From: Thermogladius sp023256015
Lineage (GTDB): Archaea; Thermoproteota; Thermoprotei_A; Sulfolobales; Desulfurococcaceae
DNA: 64,000 nucleotides
Assembly: GCF_051131135.1 (NCBI RefSeq)
Contig: NZ_CP151274.1
Location: 124,001-188,000, forward strand
Reading direction: 5' to 3'
The position numbers were made by a program, and so were the translations under genes. Every line of letters starts with the position of its first letter. Positions within the stretch are counted from its first letter, which is position 1. Under the pieces are notes generated by a model that did no database searches, was not told the origin of the DNA, and saw only the letters and a program-made list of their open reading frames with translations. Positions 53,004 to 61,765 of the stretch are shown piece after piece.

Positions 53004-53936
53004 TTGGGCTTCGAGAGGGTCGTCTCATCGGTCCTATCGCTTGGCGTCACACTGAGTACGCCGCTCGCAATAGCCGGCATAGGCGAAGTTATCAGCGAAA
53101 GAGCCGGCGTCATAGACCTGGGCATCGACGGCATAATGCTCCTGGGGGCTTTCATAGGCTTCCACGTATCTCTCCAGACAGGCAACCCGTACCTAGGGTA
53201 TCTGGCAGGCGTTGGAGTCGGGGTTTTAATGGGGTTAATCCTAGCAGTCTTGTCTGTCTACCTTAAACTCAACCAGGCTATCACGGGAATGGGCCTCTAC
53301 TTCCTCGGCTTTGGGTTGTCGGACTTCTTCTACAGGACCATATACGGCGAGAAGGAGGTCTACCTCCCACCGCCGACGCCGCTAAGCTTACCCGTGCTCG
53401 CGAATATACCCGTGATCGGCCCCCCGCTCTTCCAACAGTTCGACATGGTGTACTTCATGTACGCCCTAGTCCCGCTGGCCTGGCTACTAATTAACAGGAC
53501 AAAGCTCGGGCTCTGGATACGGAGCGTAGGCGAGAATCCCAAGGCCGCAGACGCTATGGGTGTTAACGTCTCAATGATCCAGACCGTCTCGGTGCTAGTT
53601 GGTGCAGGACTAGCGGGGTTGGCGGGTGCCTTCTTGAGCATCGGCATTACCCAGGTCTTCTACGAGAACTTGACTTACGGGATAGGCTTCATAGCTATAG
53701 GCTTGGTGTACTTCGGTAAGTGGAGCCCCGTTAGGACGTTCGCGGGAGCCCTCTTGTTCGGGCTATCGTGGTCGGTGGCCATATCGACTCAGAGCTACTT
53801 CAACGCGATAGGCCGCCCAGACCTTGTATACTTCCTCTTAGCCCTACCGTACCTGATCATAACACTAGCACTCGTAATAGTCTCTAGACAAGCGAGAGGT
53901 CCTAAGTGGCTGGGGAGACCCTACATCAGGGAGTGA
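53004..53936 (+). CDS. BMP transporter permease 2
   Basis: Second permease, 310 residues, with eight or nine hydrophobic segments. Motifs GVIDLGIDGIMLLGAF and SVGENPKAADAMGVNV match the family's second permease. TTG 53004 has AAGGTGAG at 52991-52998, about seven bases upstream. It closes the operon; the tRNA gene follows with its own promoter. Confidence 0.9.
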   Translation: MGFERVVSSVLSLGVTLSTPLAIAGIGEVISERAGVIDLGIDGIMLLGAFIGFHVSLQTGNPYLGYLAGVGVGVLMGLILAVLSVYLKLNQAITGMGLYFLGFGLSDFFYRTIYGEKEVYLPPPTPLSLPVLANIPVIGPPLFQQFDMVYFMYALVPLAWLLINRTKLGLWIRSVGENPKAADAMGVNVSMIQTVSVLVGAGLAGLAGAFLSIGITQVFYENLTYGIGFIAIGLVYFGKWSPVRTFAGALLFGLSWSVAISTQSYFNAIGRPDLVYFLLALPYLIITLALVIVSRQARGPKWLGRPYIRE

Positions 53937-53969
53937 ACGCGCTCAACGCTTTTTGTCTACGCGTTGACA

Positions 53970-53977
53970 TTTATAAG
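53970..53977 (+). promoter_or_regulatory. TATA box of the tRNA-Met gene
   Basis: TTTATAAG, predicting RNA from about 54000, six bases before the mature 5' end. Confidence 0.7.
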
Positions 53978-54005
53978 ATTCCTCAATCTCTATTCTAAAG
54001 ATAGA

Positions 54006-54117
54006 GCCGCCGTAGCTCAGCCCGGCTAGAGCGCCGGACTCATACGGGTGGTACGTCACCGAGGTTGGTGGCCCAGGGGAGATCCGGTTGTCCCGGGTTC
54101 AAATCCCGGCGGCGGCA
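54006..54117 (+). tRNA. tRNA-Met (CAT) with a 37-base intron
   Basis: Acceptor stem GCCGCCG pairs with CGGCGGC, D arm has AGCTCAGCCCGGCTAGAGC, anticodon stem CCGGA/TCCGG with anticodon CAT at 54041-54043, T arm CCGGG TTCAAAT CCCGG, discriminator A. The loop sequence and anticodon stem fit elongator tRNA-Met. A tRNA-Ile with CAT anticodon (modified C) is a less likely alternative. CCA is not encoded. The intron lies at 54045-54081, between positions 37 and 38, the commonest archaeal site; it should form a bulge-helix-bulge for the splicing endonuclease. Confidence 0.93.
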
Positions 54118-54124
54118 CTCGCTC

Positions 54125-54886
54125 CTATTTACAAGTCCCCGTCTTCTCCACGTGGACTACTCTGAGCCTCTTCGAGATCTCGCCTAAGACCTCGTTAAGC
54201 CTAATACAGGCGTCCTCAGCGCTATTACCGTAGGCAACGATCGTCACCTTCACCGGCCTCTCGGCATGGGTCTTGATGTAGACGTCGCTCAGCCTCCTCA
54301 GGTCTTTAATGTAACCGTCTACCTCGGCCTCCACCATGTGGCCTGTCACGATAGACGCTTTCACGGAGGCTCTCCCGGTCACCGTTTGAAGCAGCGGCTC
54401 AACGTGTCTCTCGAACATCTCCCTCATCTCGGCCGGGACTCCCGGCAATGAGATGACGAGTCTCCCCTGGAACTCCAGTAGGAACCCGGGCGAAACGCCT
54501 ACTTCGTTTGGGAGGGGCCTCGCTTTTTCTGGCATGAACGCCGCCTTGACGTACTTGTACGCCTCGTCCCCATGCCTAGCCTTGATCATGTTGAAGGCCT
54601 CCTCGTTCTTATCGAGCTTCAAGCCCAACGAGCTGGCGATCGCCTCTGCTGTGATGTCGTCCTCGGTGAAGCCGAGCCCGCCGGTGGTCACTATAAGACT
54701 GGAAAGCCCTAGCAGTGCCCGTAGCCCCCACGAGATGTCCTCTATGGAGTCTGGGACTACCAGGATCCTGACTACCTCGAAGCCGAGGTTAGTGAGCTTC
54801 CTAGCCAGCCAGTTGGAGTTGGTGTCGAGAGTGACCCCCTTCAGTATCTCGCTCCCGATCACCATTATAGAAGCCCTAGCCTTCAA
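54125..54886 (-). CDS. CinA-like molybdopterin-binding domain protein
   Basis: A protein of about 253 residues related to the N-terminal domain of CinA and to MoaB/MogA (COG1058 type). IMVIGSEILKGVTLDTNSNWLA, LIVTTGGLGFTEDDITAEAIA and SLPGVPAEM are conserved. Proteins of this type hydrolyse or bind nucleotides, and some CinA proteins act on ADP-ribose or NMN; the archaeal activity is uncertain. TTG 54886 follows GGTG by six bases; GTG 54895 is an alternative. Its start region overlaps the end of nadM; the NAD neighbour suggests a role in pyridine-nucleotide repair (inference). Confidence 0.85.
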   Translation of the reverse strand: MKARASIMVIGSEILKGVTLDTNSNWLARKLTNLGFEVVRILVVPDSIEDISWGLRALLGLSSLIVTTGGLGFTEDDITAEAIASSLGLKLDKNEEAFNMIKARHGDEAYKYVKAAFMPEKARPLPNEVGVSPGFLLEFQGRLVISLPGVPAEMREMFERHVEPLLQTVTGRASVKASIVTGHMVEAEVDGYIKDLRRLSDVYIKTHAERPVKVTIVAYGNSAEDACIRLNEVLGEISKRLRVVHVEKTGTCK

Positions 54887-55406
54887 ACCTCTCACCTCTC
54901 ATGGAGACCCTCATCGCGTACAGGGACTTAACCCGTTCGACCCCGTCTAATTCGTCGATGAGGGACGCCACAGGAGGGGGTACGAGGCTCCTCCAGTCTC
55001 CCCCCTCGGCCATGCGCCTTCTCACAATACTGCCACTGACCCCCTCGACGAGGGGGGTCTCGTAAGTCCTGTACCCGTACTCCTGGAACAGCATCCTAAC
55101 AAACCTGTTGTTGCTGAATACAGCCTCTGCTCTCGGGGTGTAGTTCAACACGTGCCTCGGCCACTCGTAGTTACTTGGGACGTTATCGACCGGGATAATG
55201 TAAGACCGCTCGTAGATGGGACCTAGCCCCCTCTTGACCATCTCGACCCTCTCCCCGGCAGTAAAGGGGTTCTCCATCGTGTAGCTGTACTGAGCGGCGG
55301 CCACGACTACCACGACCTCGTCGTAGGTTGACAGTATGTGTTTAACGCTCTCCAAGTGCCCTATGTGGAAAGGCTGGAACCTCCCTATGAATAGGGCTCT
55401 CTTCAA
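54876..55406 (-). CDS. nadM: Nicotinamide-nucleotide adenylyltransferase (archaeal NadM)
   Basis: Joins NMN and ATP to make NAD. The archaeal NMN adenylyltransferase motifs GRFQPFHIGH and SGSIVRRRM (second ATP-binding motif) are clear. TTG 55406 gives 176 residues, the family's usual length; GTG 55442 adds a basic 12-residue leader. A TATA-like CTATAACC at 55443-55450 on the plus strand (GGTTATAG on the gene strand) predicts RNA from about 55420, favouring the TTG. The end overlaps the CinA-like gene. Confidence 0.92.
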   Translation of the reverse strand: MKRALFIGRFQPFHIGHLESVKHILSTYDEVVVVVAAAQYSYTMENPFTAGERVEMVKRGLGPIYERSYIIPVDNVPSNYEWPRHVLNYTPRAEAVFSNNRFVRMLFQEYGYRTYETPLVEGVSGSIVRRRMAEGGDWRSLVPPPVASLIDELDGVERVKSLYAMRVSMRGERFEG

Positions 55407-55525
55407 AATCTTTCGACCCTTCGCTCGTACTCTGGAGACCACTATAACCCTCGCAAAGGTATAACTCTTTCACCCGCCTTATAAGGGACTTATGCTAGAG
55501 TTGAGTACTGAAGAAGAGGTAGCCC

Positions 55526-56707
55526 ATGTCTCTAGAAGGCGTAGCTGAGCTACCCCTACACGAGGGCTCGGTGCCTACATGGCTACTAAGGATTATGGAG
55601 AGGATGTCTCTCGCAATACTCAGGATCATGGTGGAGGAGTTCGGCCCAGACAAGGTCGTCGAGAGGTTTAGTAGCCCGCTGTGGTTCCAGGGGTTCAACA
55701 ACGTCATAGGTATGGACTGGGACAGTAGCGGGTCTACAACAGTGCTAACTGGTGTTTTAAAGAGCGTCACCTGGAGGAGCCCTGACCTCGGCCTCTTGGT
55801 ACTCGGCGGGAAGGGGGGCAACGCCAGGAGGGTCCCGCAGGAGGTCGCGACCGCTACTAGGCTCTTCGACCTAGGCGACGAGAAGGCCCGCGAACTCGAG
55901 AAGGCGTCGAGGCTGGTAGCTAAAGTGGACTCGGCCCTCTTCCAGGCAGGCTACACTCTCTACCACCACGCCCTCTTCCTGTCAGAGAACGGCCTCTGGA
56001 GCGTTGTCCAGCAAGGCATGAACCTAGAGAAGAAGACTGCGAGGAGGTACCATTGGAAGCATGGTACGAGTTTCTTCAGCGACCCCCACGAGGCAGTCTC
56101 CGGGATTCCGTCAGGCAAGGTGTTGAACATCGTCGACTCCAGAGCCGAGGGGCTGAGGCGTGTACTAGACGACCTAGTGAAAGAAGGGCTAGAGAGAGCC
56201 TCCAGTCTTTACAGCGAGGTCTACAACAGCCTGAAGGGTCAAGCGAGCTTGACCACCTACCTTGCAGAGACAGGCTCGGGCTCCATAACGCGGGTCGCGT
56301 ACGGCGACAAGGGCCTGCTGGTCTACCAGCCTCTCCCGCACCCCTTCGAAGTCCACAGGCTGTTTAAGAGCATAGACGTTGTGGTTGACGGGTTCGAAGA
56401 CCTCGTCTTAGCGAGAGGCGTGGGAGCTAAGACCATGAGGGCGCTCGCCCTGGTGAGCCACCTCGTCTACGACGAGCCACCCGGGTTCGACGACCGCGTA
56501 GACACCCCTCTAGACCCGTTCGTGTACTCGTACGCGATCGGTGGGAAGGACGGGGTACCCTATAGGGTCAGGAGACGTGAGGCAGAGGAAGTCGTGACCA
56601 CACTCGAGGACATCGTCAACAGGGCCAAGCTAGGGGACAAGGACAAGCTCAGAACGTTCAAGAAACTGAGGGAGTTAAAGATAAGGGTTGTGGGAAAGTA
56701 CATTTAG
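55526..56707 (+). CDS. DUF763 family protein
   Basis: A 393-residue protein of the DUF763 family, conserved in archaea and some bacteria with no settled function. I recognise the N-terminal GVAELPLHEGSVPTWLL segment and the central ENGLWSVVQQGMN and YHWHG-like segments. A role in DNA-related work has been suggested in comments on the family, but I would not rely on it. TATA-like TTATAAGG near 55478 and GAGGT ahead of the ATG 55526 fit a short leader. It diverges from nadM. Confidence 0.85.
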   Translation: MSLEGVAELPLHEGSVPTWLLRIMERMSLAILRIMVEEFGPDKVVERFSSPLWFQGFNNVIGMDWDSSGSTTVLTGVLKSVTWRSPDLGLLVLGGKGGNARRVPQEVATATRLFDLGDEKARELEKASRLVAKVDSALFQAGYTLYHHALFLSENGLWSVVQQGMNLEKKTARRYHWKHGTSFFSDPHEAVSGIPSGKVLNIVDSRAEGLRRVLDDLVKEGLERASSLYSEVYNSLKGQASLTTYLAETGSGSITRVAYGDKGLLVYQPLPHPFEVHRLFKSIDVVVDGFEDLVLARGVGAKTMRALALVSHLVYDEPPGFDDRVDTPLDPFVYSYAIGGKDGVPYRVRRREAEEVVTTLEDIVNRAKLGDKDKLRTFKKLRELKIRVVGKYI

Positions 56708-56713
56708 CCCTCG

Positions 56714-57556
56714 CTACTTGATCAGTACGTTCGACACGTCCATAGACTTCACAGGCATCGCACAACCTTTTCTAACGCAGATTACCTCAGCTAGTATACT
56801 GACAGCTATCTCCTCCGGTGTATCGCTACTAATGTCGAGGCCAGCAGGCATGTGGAGCCTACCCCTGAAATCGGCTAGGTTGAAGCCTTCGTCCATTAAC
56901 CTCTTCAACATCCACGCACACCTGCTACGGCTACAAAGCGCCCAGACGTGGCCGGGGAACTTAACCTCGACGAGCTTCTTGAGAACCCTGTAGTCCGTCT
57001 CGACCTCTCCATAGGCGATCACTAGGACGTCGCTCTTGACGAACTGCAGCTTTCCGACCTCGTCGTCGGGCTTCCCCACGATCACACTCTCGGCGTAGGG
57101 ATACCGAACAGGGTTGGCCAGCTCTTCCTTATCGTCTATCACGATGACCCTGAACCCGACCATGTTTGCAATGTCCGCGACCGGCTTGCCGACGTGGCCC
57201 CCGCCAACCAATATCAGTCTAGGAGAGGGTTGTATGACGTTTATGAAGATCTCTACGACTCCTCCGCACAACTGGTTAGTAGCTATCGCGTCTTTAGGTA
57301 TGTTGTCTCTCCTTAGAGCTAGCTTCAGGAGTTTGGGCTTCCCTTCGCTCAGGGCCTTCAATGCCTCCTCGATCACTATCTTCTCGAGGCTACCCCCGCC
57401 AATAGTCCCGTACTTGGCCCCGTCCTCCGTCACTACTATTTGGGCTCCAATATCCCTGGGACCACTACCCTCCTTGGATATAAGGGTTGCCACTGCTACG
57501 CTTCTGTTCTTAGACAGCTCCTCTATCAACTTACTGTAGAGGAACTCCGGCTTCAT
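56714..57556 (-). CDS. xdhC: XdhC/CoxF-family molybdoenzyme maturation factor
   Basis: A 280-residue XdhC-type protein, which inserts or sulfurates the molybdenum cofactor of xanthine/CO-dehydrogenase-type enzymes. GSGPRDIGAQ near residue 30, the conserved QLCGG (about 97) and the C-terminal Rossmann-like LVGGGHVGKPVADIA are clear. No molybdoenzyme is encoded in the window, so the client must be elsewhere. ATG 57556 overlaps the end of the small gene upstream by four bases, so they are made together. Confidence 0.9.
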   Translation of the reverse strand: MKPEFLYSKLIEELSKNRSVAVATLISKEGSGPRDIGAQIVVTEDGAKYGTIGGGSLEKIVIEEALKALSEGKPKLLKLALRRDNIPKDAIATNQLCGGVVEIFINVIQPSPRLILVGGGHVGKPVADIANMVGFRVIVIDDKEELANPVRYPYAESVIVGKPDDEVGKLQFVKSDVLVIAYGEVETDYRVLKKLVEVKFPGHVWALCSRSRCAWMLKRLMDEGFNLADFRGRLHMPAGLDISSDTPEEIAVSILAEVICVRKGCAMPVKSMDVSNVLIK

Positions 57557-57831
57557 ATCTTATCCTCCTCGACGACGTTTATGCCCCTTAACATTAGGAG
57601 TCTTCTAATCACTTTGTAATCGCTCTCCGTGAGGTCTTTAGAGAGCTTTATCATTACGTGGAAACCCCCTTGACCTATTATAGGCGACCCCTCGAAGAAG
57701 TACGCTGGTTGGTAGTTACCTGTCAAAAGTATTGGGTTGATATCGTTCAACACGTCCTGTATGTCCCAGTGCGAGTATGCCTCCTGGATTATGATCGTCC
57801 TCCTGGCGAGCCTCGCAATCATGCCGGTCAC
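57553..57831 (-). CDS. Small hypothetical protein coupled to xdhC
   Basis: A 92-residue protein of unknown family. It contains FFEGSPIIGQGGFHVMIKLS and ends with a RLLMLRGINVVEEDKI-type segment that looks like an ACT-like alpha/beta small domain (inference). It overlaps xdhC by four bases and both are on the minus strand, so it is probably a partner or regulator of XdhC or of its client enzyme. GTG/ATG choice at 57831 is the first start available in the open frame. Confidence 0.7.
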   Translation of the reverse strand: MTGMIARLARRTIIIQEAYSHWDIQDVLNDINPILLTGNYQPAYFFEGSPIIGQGGFHVMIKLSKDLTESDYKVIRRLLMLRGINVVEEDKI

Positions 57832-57909
57832 TTGTTGGATTTAAATCGGAGCACACCCTATTTAAGACGAACCAAGAAGGCTTCGAGGACTCCGCTTAAG
57901 TGATCTAGG

Positions 57910-59061
57910 ATGTCCGTGTTAACAGCCGGTTTCATAGCAGCTCTAGCTCTAATGATAGCCACACTGGCAGCGGGGTTGAAGCCTTACATCTCGGTCCTAG
58001 CCTCGCTTACGCTGTTCTCGGTAGTGGCGTACGGACCTGCGTTCCCCGTGGTTTGGTGGCGCTCTGTCAACCAGAGCTTTCTTGTGACATTCGCCTCACT
58101 GGTCGCAGCTATGTACCTTGCCGAGCTGTACCGGGGTAGCGCTATTTCTAAGCAAGTGGTGGAGTCGCTGGAGTCCGTAAGCCCTAGACTGGCGGGCGTC
58201 TCAATACCCGCGGTGATCGGCCTGTTGCCGATGCCTGGAGGGGCTTACGTCTCGGCCACCTTAGTCAACGACGTGTACGAAAGAGCCGACTTAAACCCCG
58301 AGGAAAAGACATTCTTGAACTTCTGGTTCAGACACATATGGATCACCGTGTGGCCGCTATACCAAGGAGTAATAATAGCCTCGTACATAACCGGCATGGA
58401 CGTGAGAGAGATCTCCTTAAGCAACATCCCCATAACACTGGCGAGCGTAGCCTCGGGTCTACCCTTCCTCTTCTACTTCATGAGACTTAAGAACTCGGTC
58501 AAGAGAAGGGGGTTGCGGGGCCTCGTACACCTGTGGCCCTTCGTATCCATAGCCGTCCTCAACCTAGTGCTCAACATCAACGTCTTCTTTTCGGTCTTCA
58601 TCACAATACTGGCCTACACGCTAGTATACAGAGTCAAGTTGGAGCACCACGTTAGAGCCCTGAAGTATAGTTTGAACCCCCATATTATAGTCCTGGTCGC
58701 CGCGAGCCTAGTGTACGGGTACGCCATATCCGAGAGCGGTCTAGCGTACGAGCTCGGGGGCCTCCTCAGGCCCGTCGAGGTCTCCATATTTGTAGTAACG
58801 GCCCTCATCGTGGTGGCTACGGGGTTCGAGTTCACCTTCAGCTCGATCGCGTTCCCGGTCTTCAGGCCGTACTTAAACCCGGTAAACGTCTTCTACGGGT
58901 TTCTGGGCGGGTTTACCGGGAGCATGCTCAGCCCGGTCCACGCCTGTCTCGTCCTCTCAGCCGAGTTCTACAAAGCCAACCTGAGGAGAGTGTACAGGTA
59001 CCTCCTACCGGCGACTGCGTTGTCTGTGGTAACGGGCCTCATATTGAAGATGGCCCTGTAG
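57910..59061 (+). CDS. DUF401-family membrane permease
   Basis: Membrane protein of 383 residues with about ten hydrophobic segments. The GLLPMPGGAYVSATLV segment and the second-half repeat are typical of DUF401, a branch of the ion transporter superfamily that includes arsenite/Na+-linked anion carriers. The substrate is unknown. ATG 57910 is five codons or so past the divergent gene, with a shared gap of about 78 bases. Confidence 0.82.
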   Translation: MSVLTAGFIAALALMIATLAAGLKPYISVLASLTLFSVVAYGPAFPVVWWRSVNQSFLVTFASLVAAMYLAELYRGSAISKQVVESLESVSPRLAGVSIPAVIGLLPMPGGAYVSATLVNDVYERADLNPEEKTFLNFWFRHIWITVWPLYQGVIIASYITGMDVREISLSNIPITLASVASGLPFLFYFMRLKNSVKRRGLRGLVHLWPFVSIAVLNLVLNINVFFSVFITILAYTLVYRVKLEHHVRALKYSLNPHIIVLVAASLVYGYAISESGLAYELGGLLRPVEVSIFVVTALIVVATGFEFTFSSIAFPVFRPYLNPVNVFYGFLGGFTGSMLSPVHACLVLSAEFYKANLRRVYRYLLPATALSVVTGLILKMAL

Positions 59062-59092
59062 AAGACACGCTTCGTCCGCTCATCGGCTAGGG

Positions 59093-59233
59093 TCAGGCAG
59101 TCGAAACGGCCTCAAGCCTCCTCTTACTTACGAAGACCGTGTGTGCGAGCGGTTCGGTGTAGATCTGGGTCCCCGTTAGCCTGAGCCACATCCAGTAGCT
59201 TGTTCTCTTCTTGAACCTCCTGACGCGGCTCGT
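59093..59233 (-). CDS. Small basic protein with a probable ACG start
   Basis: A 46-residue frame, rich in Arg/Lys and Trp (SRVRRFKKR, then SYWMWLRLTGTQIYTEPL), with strongly coding-like third positions (G/C-ending, AGG arginines) and a proper TGA stop. There is no ATG, GTG or TTG except an internal ATG (Trp-Met-Trp). ACG at 59231-59233 is the best start: a TATA-like CCTTTTAAAC at 59268-59277 predicts RNA from about 59245, and GGGGGCG lies ahead of the ACG. Size and charge suggest a ribosome- or RNA-associated protein (inference). I do not recognise the family. Confidence 0.6.
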   Translation of the reverse strand, partial: TSRVRRFKKRTSYWMWLRLTGTQIYTEPLAHTVFVSKRRLEAVSTA

Positions 59234-59330
59234 CGACGCCCCCGCTTGTTATGGGTGATTTCTTTGTTTAAAAGGAGGCGGGTAAGGATAAAATAGTCCC
59301 GTAAGCTAAACTAGGATAGAAGGTGTATAG

Positions 59331-60473
59331 ATGAGTAGTATACAACAACTTTTCGAGAAGGCAAGCAACTTTGTCAAGGAGCTCTCCAAGCCTTTTGTGG
59401 GGCGTGACGAGGAGGCTTTGGTCATAAGCCTTGGTGTCCTGACAGGAGAGCACGTTATCCTGGTCGGCGAGCCGGGTACCGCGAAGTCGGCGATGGCGAG
59501 AAGGGCGGCCGAGCTAATAAACGCCAGGTTTTTCAAGTACCTGCTCACGAGGTTCACAGAGCCGGACGAGCTCTTCGGGCCGATCGACATAAATGCGCTT
59601 AAGACGGGAAAGTACGTCAGAATAACCTCCAACAAGCTCCCTGAGGCGGAGATAGCATTCATAGACGAGATATTCAACGCCAACTCTGCCATACTAAACA
59701 CTCTTCTGACGCTGATGAACGAGCGGATAATCTACGACGGCTATAACGAGATAAGAGTCCCGCTGTGGACGCTTATATCGGCGTCTAACAACGTACCCGA
59801 CGAACCGGAGCTACAAGCCTTGTACGACAGGTTCCTATTTAGGCACTTCGTAAAGCCTGTCGAGGAGGACAAGTGGAGTAGCCTACTAGACGCGGCCTGG
59901 GAGATCGAGGTTAGAGGCTTCGGGGCGACGAAGCACGTATTATCCATGGACGAGATAAGAGAGCTATACAAGCTGGTACTCTCGGTCGACGTGAACAGCG
60001 TGAAGGAGAAAGTCCTACGTCTCTTCGCCATATTCGAGGACCAGGGAATTCATATAACGGACAGGAGGAAGGGGAAGAGCCTGAAGGCCCTTGCGGCGAT
60101 GGCGGTGATCAACGGCAGGATGAGGGCTGTCGAGGAAGACTTGATGGTCTTGAAGTACGTAGTAGCACGCGACAGGGAGGAGTACGAGAAAGTCTACGGC
60201 ATCTTGCTCGAGGAGGTCAAGGCTAGTGAAAGGCTCGCGAGAGAGCTCGCCGAGATCGAGAACAACGTCAAGGAGGCGTTCAGGTACATCGGCAAGTTGT
60301 CGGACCTCGACCCCAGGCTAGTCGACTACTTGAGGAGTTTCGAGTCGGTGAAAGAGAGGGTCAAGCGGCTGGCGGAGGAGTCTGGCGACCAGCGGATCCG
60401 GGAGAGGGCCAGCAAGCTCTTAGTGGAGGTCGAAGAGCTAATTGAGGTGATCAGGAAGAAGCTCTCGCTGTAG
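59331..60473 (+). CDS. MoxR/RavA-family AAA+ ATPase
   Basis: A 380-residue AAA+ chaperone-like ATPase. Walker A GEPGTAKS (46-53), Walker B IAFIDEIF (about 105-112), an arginine-finger region and the sensor-type ASNNVPDEPELQALYDRF segment are those of the MoxR family (RavA branch). The C-terminal third is helical. MoxR proteins work with VWA-domain partners, and the next gene encodes one. ATG 59331 is preceded by GGTG at a short distance. Target is unknown, perhaps metalloenzyme assembly. Confidence 0.92.
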   Translation: MSSIQQLFEKASNFVKELSKPFVGRDEEALVISLGVLTGEHVILVGEPGTAKSAMARRAAELINARFFKYLLTRFTEPDELFGPIDINALKTGKYVRITSNKLPEAEIAFIDEIFNANSAILNTLLTLMNERIIYDGYNEIRVPLWTLISASNNVPDEPELQALYDRFLFRHFVKPVEEDKWSSLLDAAWEIEVRGFGATKHVLSMDEIRELYKLVLSVDVNSVKEKVLRLFAIFEDQGIHITDRRKGKSLKALAAMAVINGRMRAVEEDLMVLKYVVARDREEYEKVYGILLEEVKASERLARELAEIENNVKEAFRYIGKLSDLDPRLVDYLRSFESVKERVKRLAEESGDQRIRERASKLLVEVEELIEVIRKKLSL

Positions 60474-60481
60474 TGGTATTG

Positions 60482-61759
60482 ATGGCCAAGGGCGTGTTGG
60501 CAGGCGTCAACTACGACGACCCAGTCGTCAAGTACAGGGGTTCGAAAGTAATAAGGCTCATAACGTTGATCCAAGGCCGTAAACCGCCAGACCTAAGCGA
60601 GGCGTTGAGCACCGACTTCTTCTACTCCTTCTACCTCCCAGCACCTGTCCTCGTAGAAGACGTTGAGAAGGCTCTAGAGAGGCACTACGCGATCGTTAAA
60701 AGCCTACTGGAGTCGCGGAGGTTCAACGAGGTCAGGAGTAAGACGGTACTCGACTCTTTCACCAGCTCGCTGGCGGCCTCTGTTTTCGCGAGCGAGCTTA
60801 TCAAGGCAATCGAGGAGAGTACGAAAGGTTATCACCCGAGTGAGGGGAGGGAGGGGCAAGAAAAGAACATCCGGGAGAGGGTAGAGAGAGCAGTAGAAGC
60901 GACAGCGCGGATCGTAGACAACGTGAAAGCGCTAAAGAAGATGGCCGAGGGGGATCAACCGGGGTCTTCGAGCCTGTACGAGATAGAGGAGTACTCCATG
61001 GACTTGCTAAAGCTAGCTAGGAACCTGGACGTGTCGAAGATTCTTGAGCTGATCAAGGGTCTTAAGCCCTGGATGCTCACCACAACCGAAGAGAAGCAGA
61101 ACTTCAAGCGGGGCGAGTACGACGGGTACGAGCTCGGCAGGGACGTCGAGAGAGTGACGTCTTCGAACCTGGCCCTGCCAGAGGAGCTGTTCGACCTCAG
61201 GTTTGTCGAGGGACGCCTTTTACTTTACAAGAAAGTCCTAAGCAAAGGTAAGGGGCCCGTCTACGTCCTCCTAGACAAGAGCGGTAGCATGGACGGGTTA
61301 AAGATGACGTGGGCTAAAGCCGTGGCGCTTGCGATCTTCATGAAGGCGAGTAGGGAGTTCAGGGACTTCTACTTCAGGTTCTTCGACAGTATAACGTATC
61401 CTCTCGTCAAGATCGAGAGAATGCTGAAAGCCAGGCGAGTTGTAAAGATGATAGACTACATAGCGAGCGTGAGAGGGAGCGGGGGTACCGATATCACGAG
61501 GGCTATCATAACCGCGACAACAGACCTGAGAACGGGGCGGACAAAGAACGTCTCCGACATAGTCTTGATCACTGACGGGATCGACAGGATCGCCGAGCAG
61601 CAGGTCGCTTACGGGCTTAGGAAGGCCGGGGCGAGGCTGATCACAGTCATGGTCGGCGGCGAGAACAAGAGCTTGAAGAAGATATCCTACAGGTACCTCA
61701 AAGTGGAGAAGTTCGGCTCTGGAGACCTACTAGCGGTTGTTGACGCGATCCCAAGGTAA
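60482..61759 (+). CDS. VWA-domain protein, partner of MoxR ATPase
   Basis: A protein of 425 residues. The N-terminal two thirds are helical; the VWA domain carries a complete metal-ion-dependent adhesion site, LLDKSGSM near residue 265, followed by SGGTDITRAI and ITDGID, the DxSxS...T...D set. This resembles ViaA/CoxE partner proteins. ATG 60482 is chosen; GTG 60473 overlaps the MoxR stop. With the MoxR gene it forms a two-gene operon. Confidence 0.9.
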   Translation: MAKGVLAGVNYDDPVVKYRGSKVIRLITLIQGRKPPDLSEALSTDFFYSFYLPAPVLVEDVEKALERHYAIVKSLLESRRFNEVRSKTVLDSFTSSLAASVFASELIKAIEESTKGYHPSEGREGQEKNIRERVERAVEATARIVDNVKALKKMAEGDQPGSSSLYEIEEYSMDLLKLARNLDVSKILELIKGLKPWMLTTTEEKQNFKRGEYDGYELGRDVERVTSSNLALPEELFDLRFVEGRLLLYKKVLSKGKGPVYVLLDKSGSMDGLKMTWAKAVALAIFMKASREFRDFYFRFFDSITYPLVKIERMLKARRVVKMIDYIASVRGSGGTDITRAIITATTDLRTGRTKNVSDIVLITDGIDRIAEQQVAYGLRKAGARLITVMVGGENKSLKKISYRYLKVEKFGSGDLLAVVDAIPR

Positions 61760-61765
61760 ACTCTG

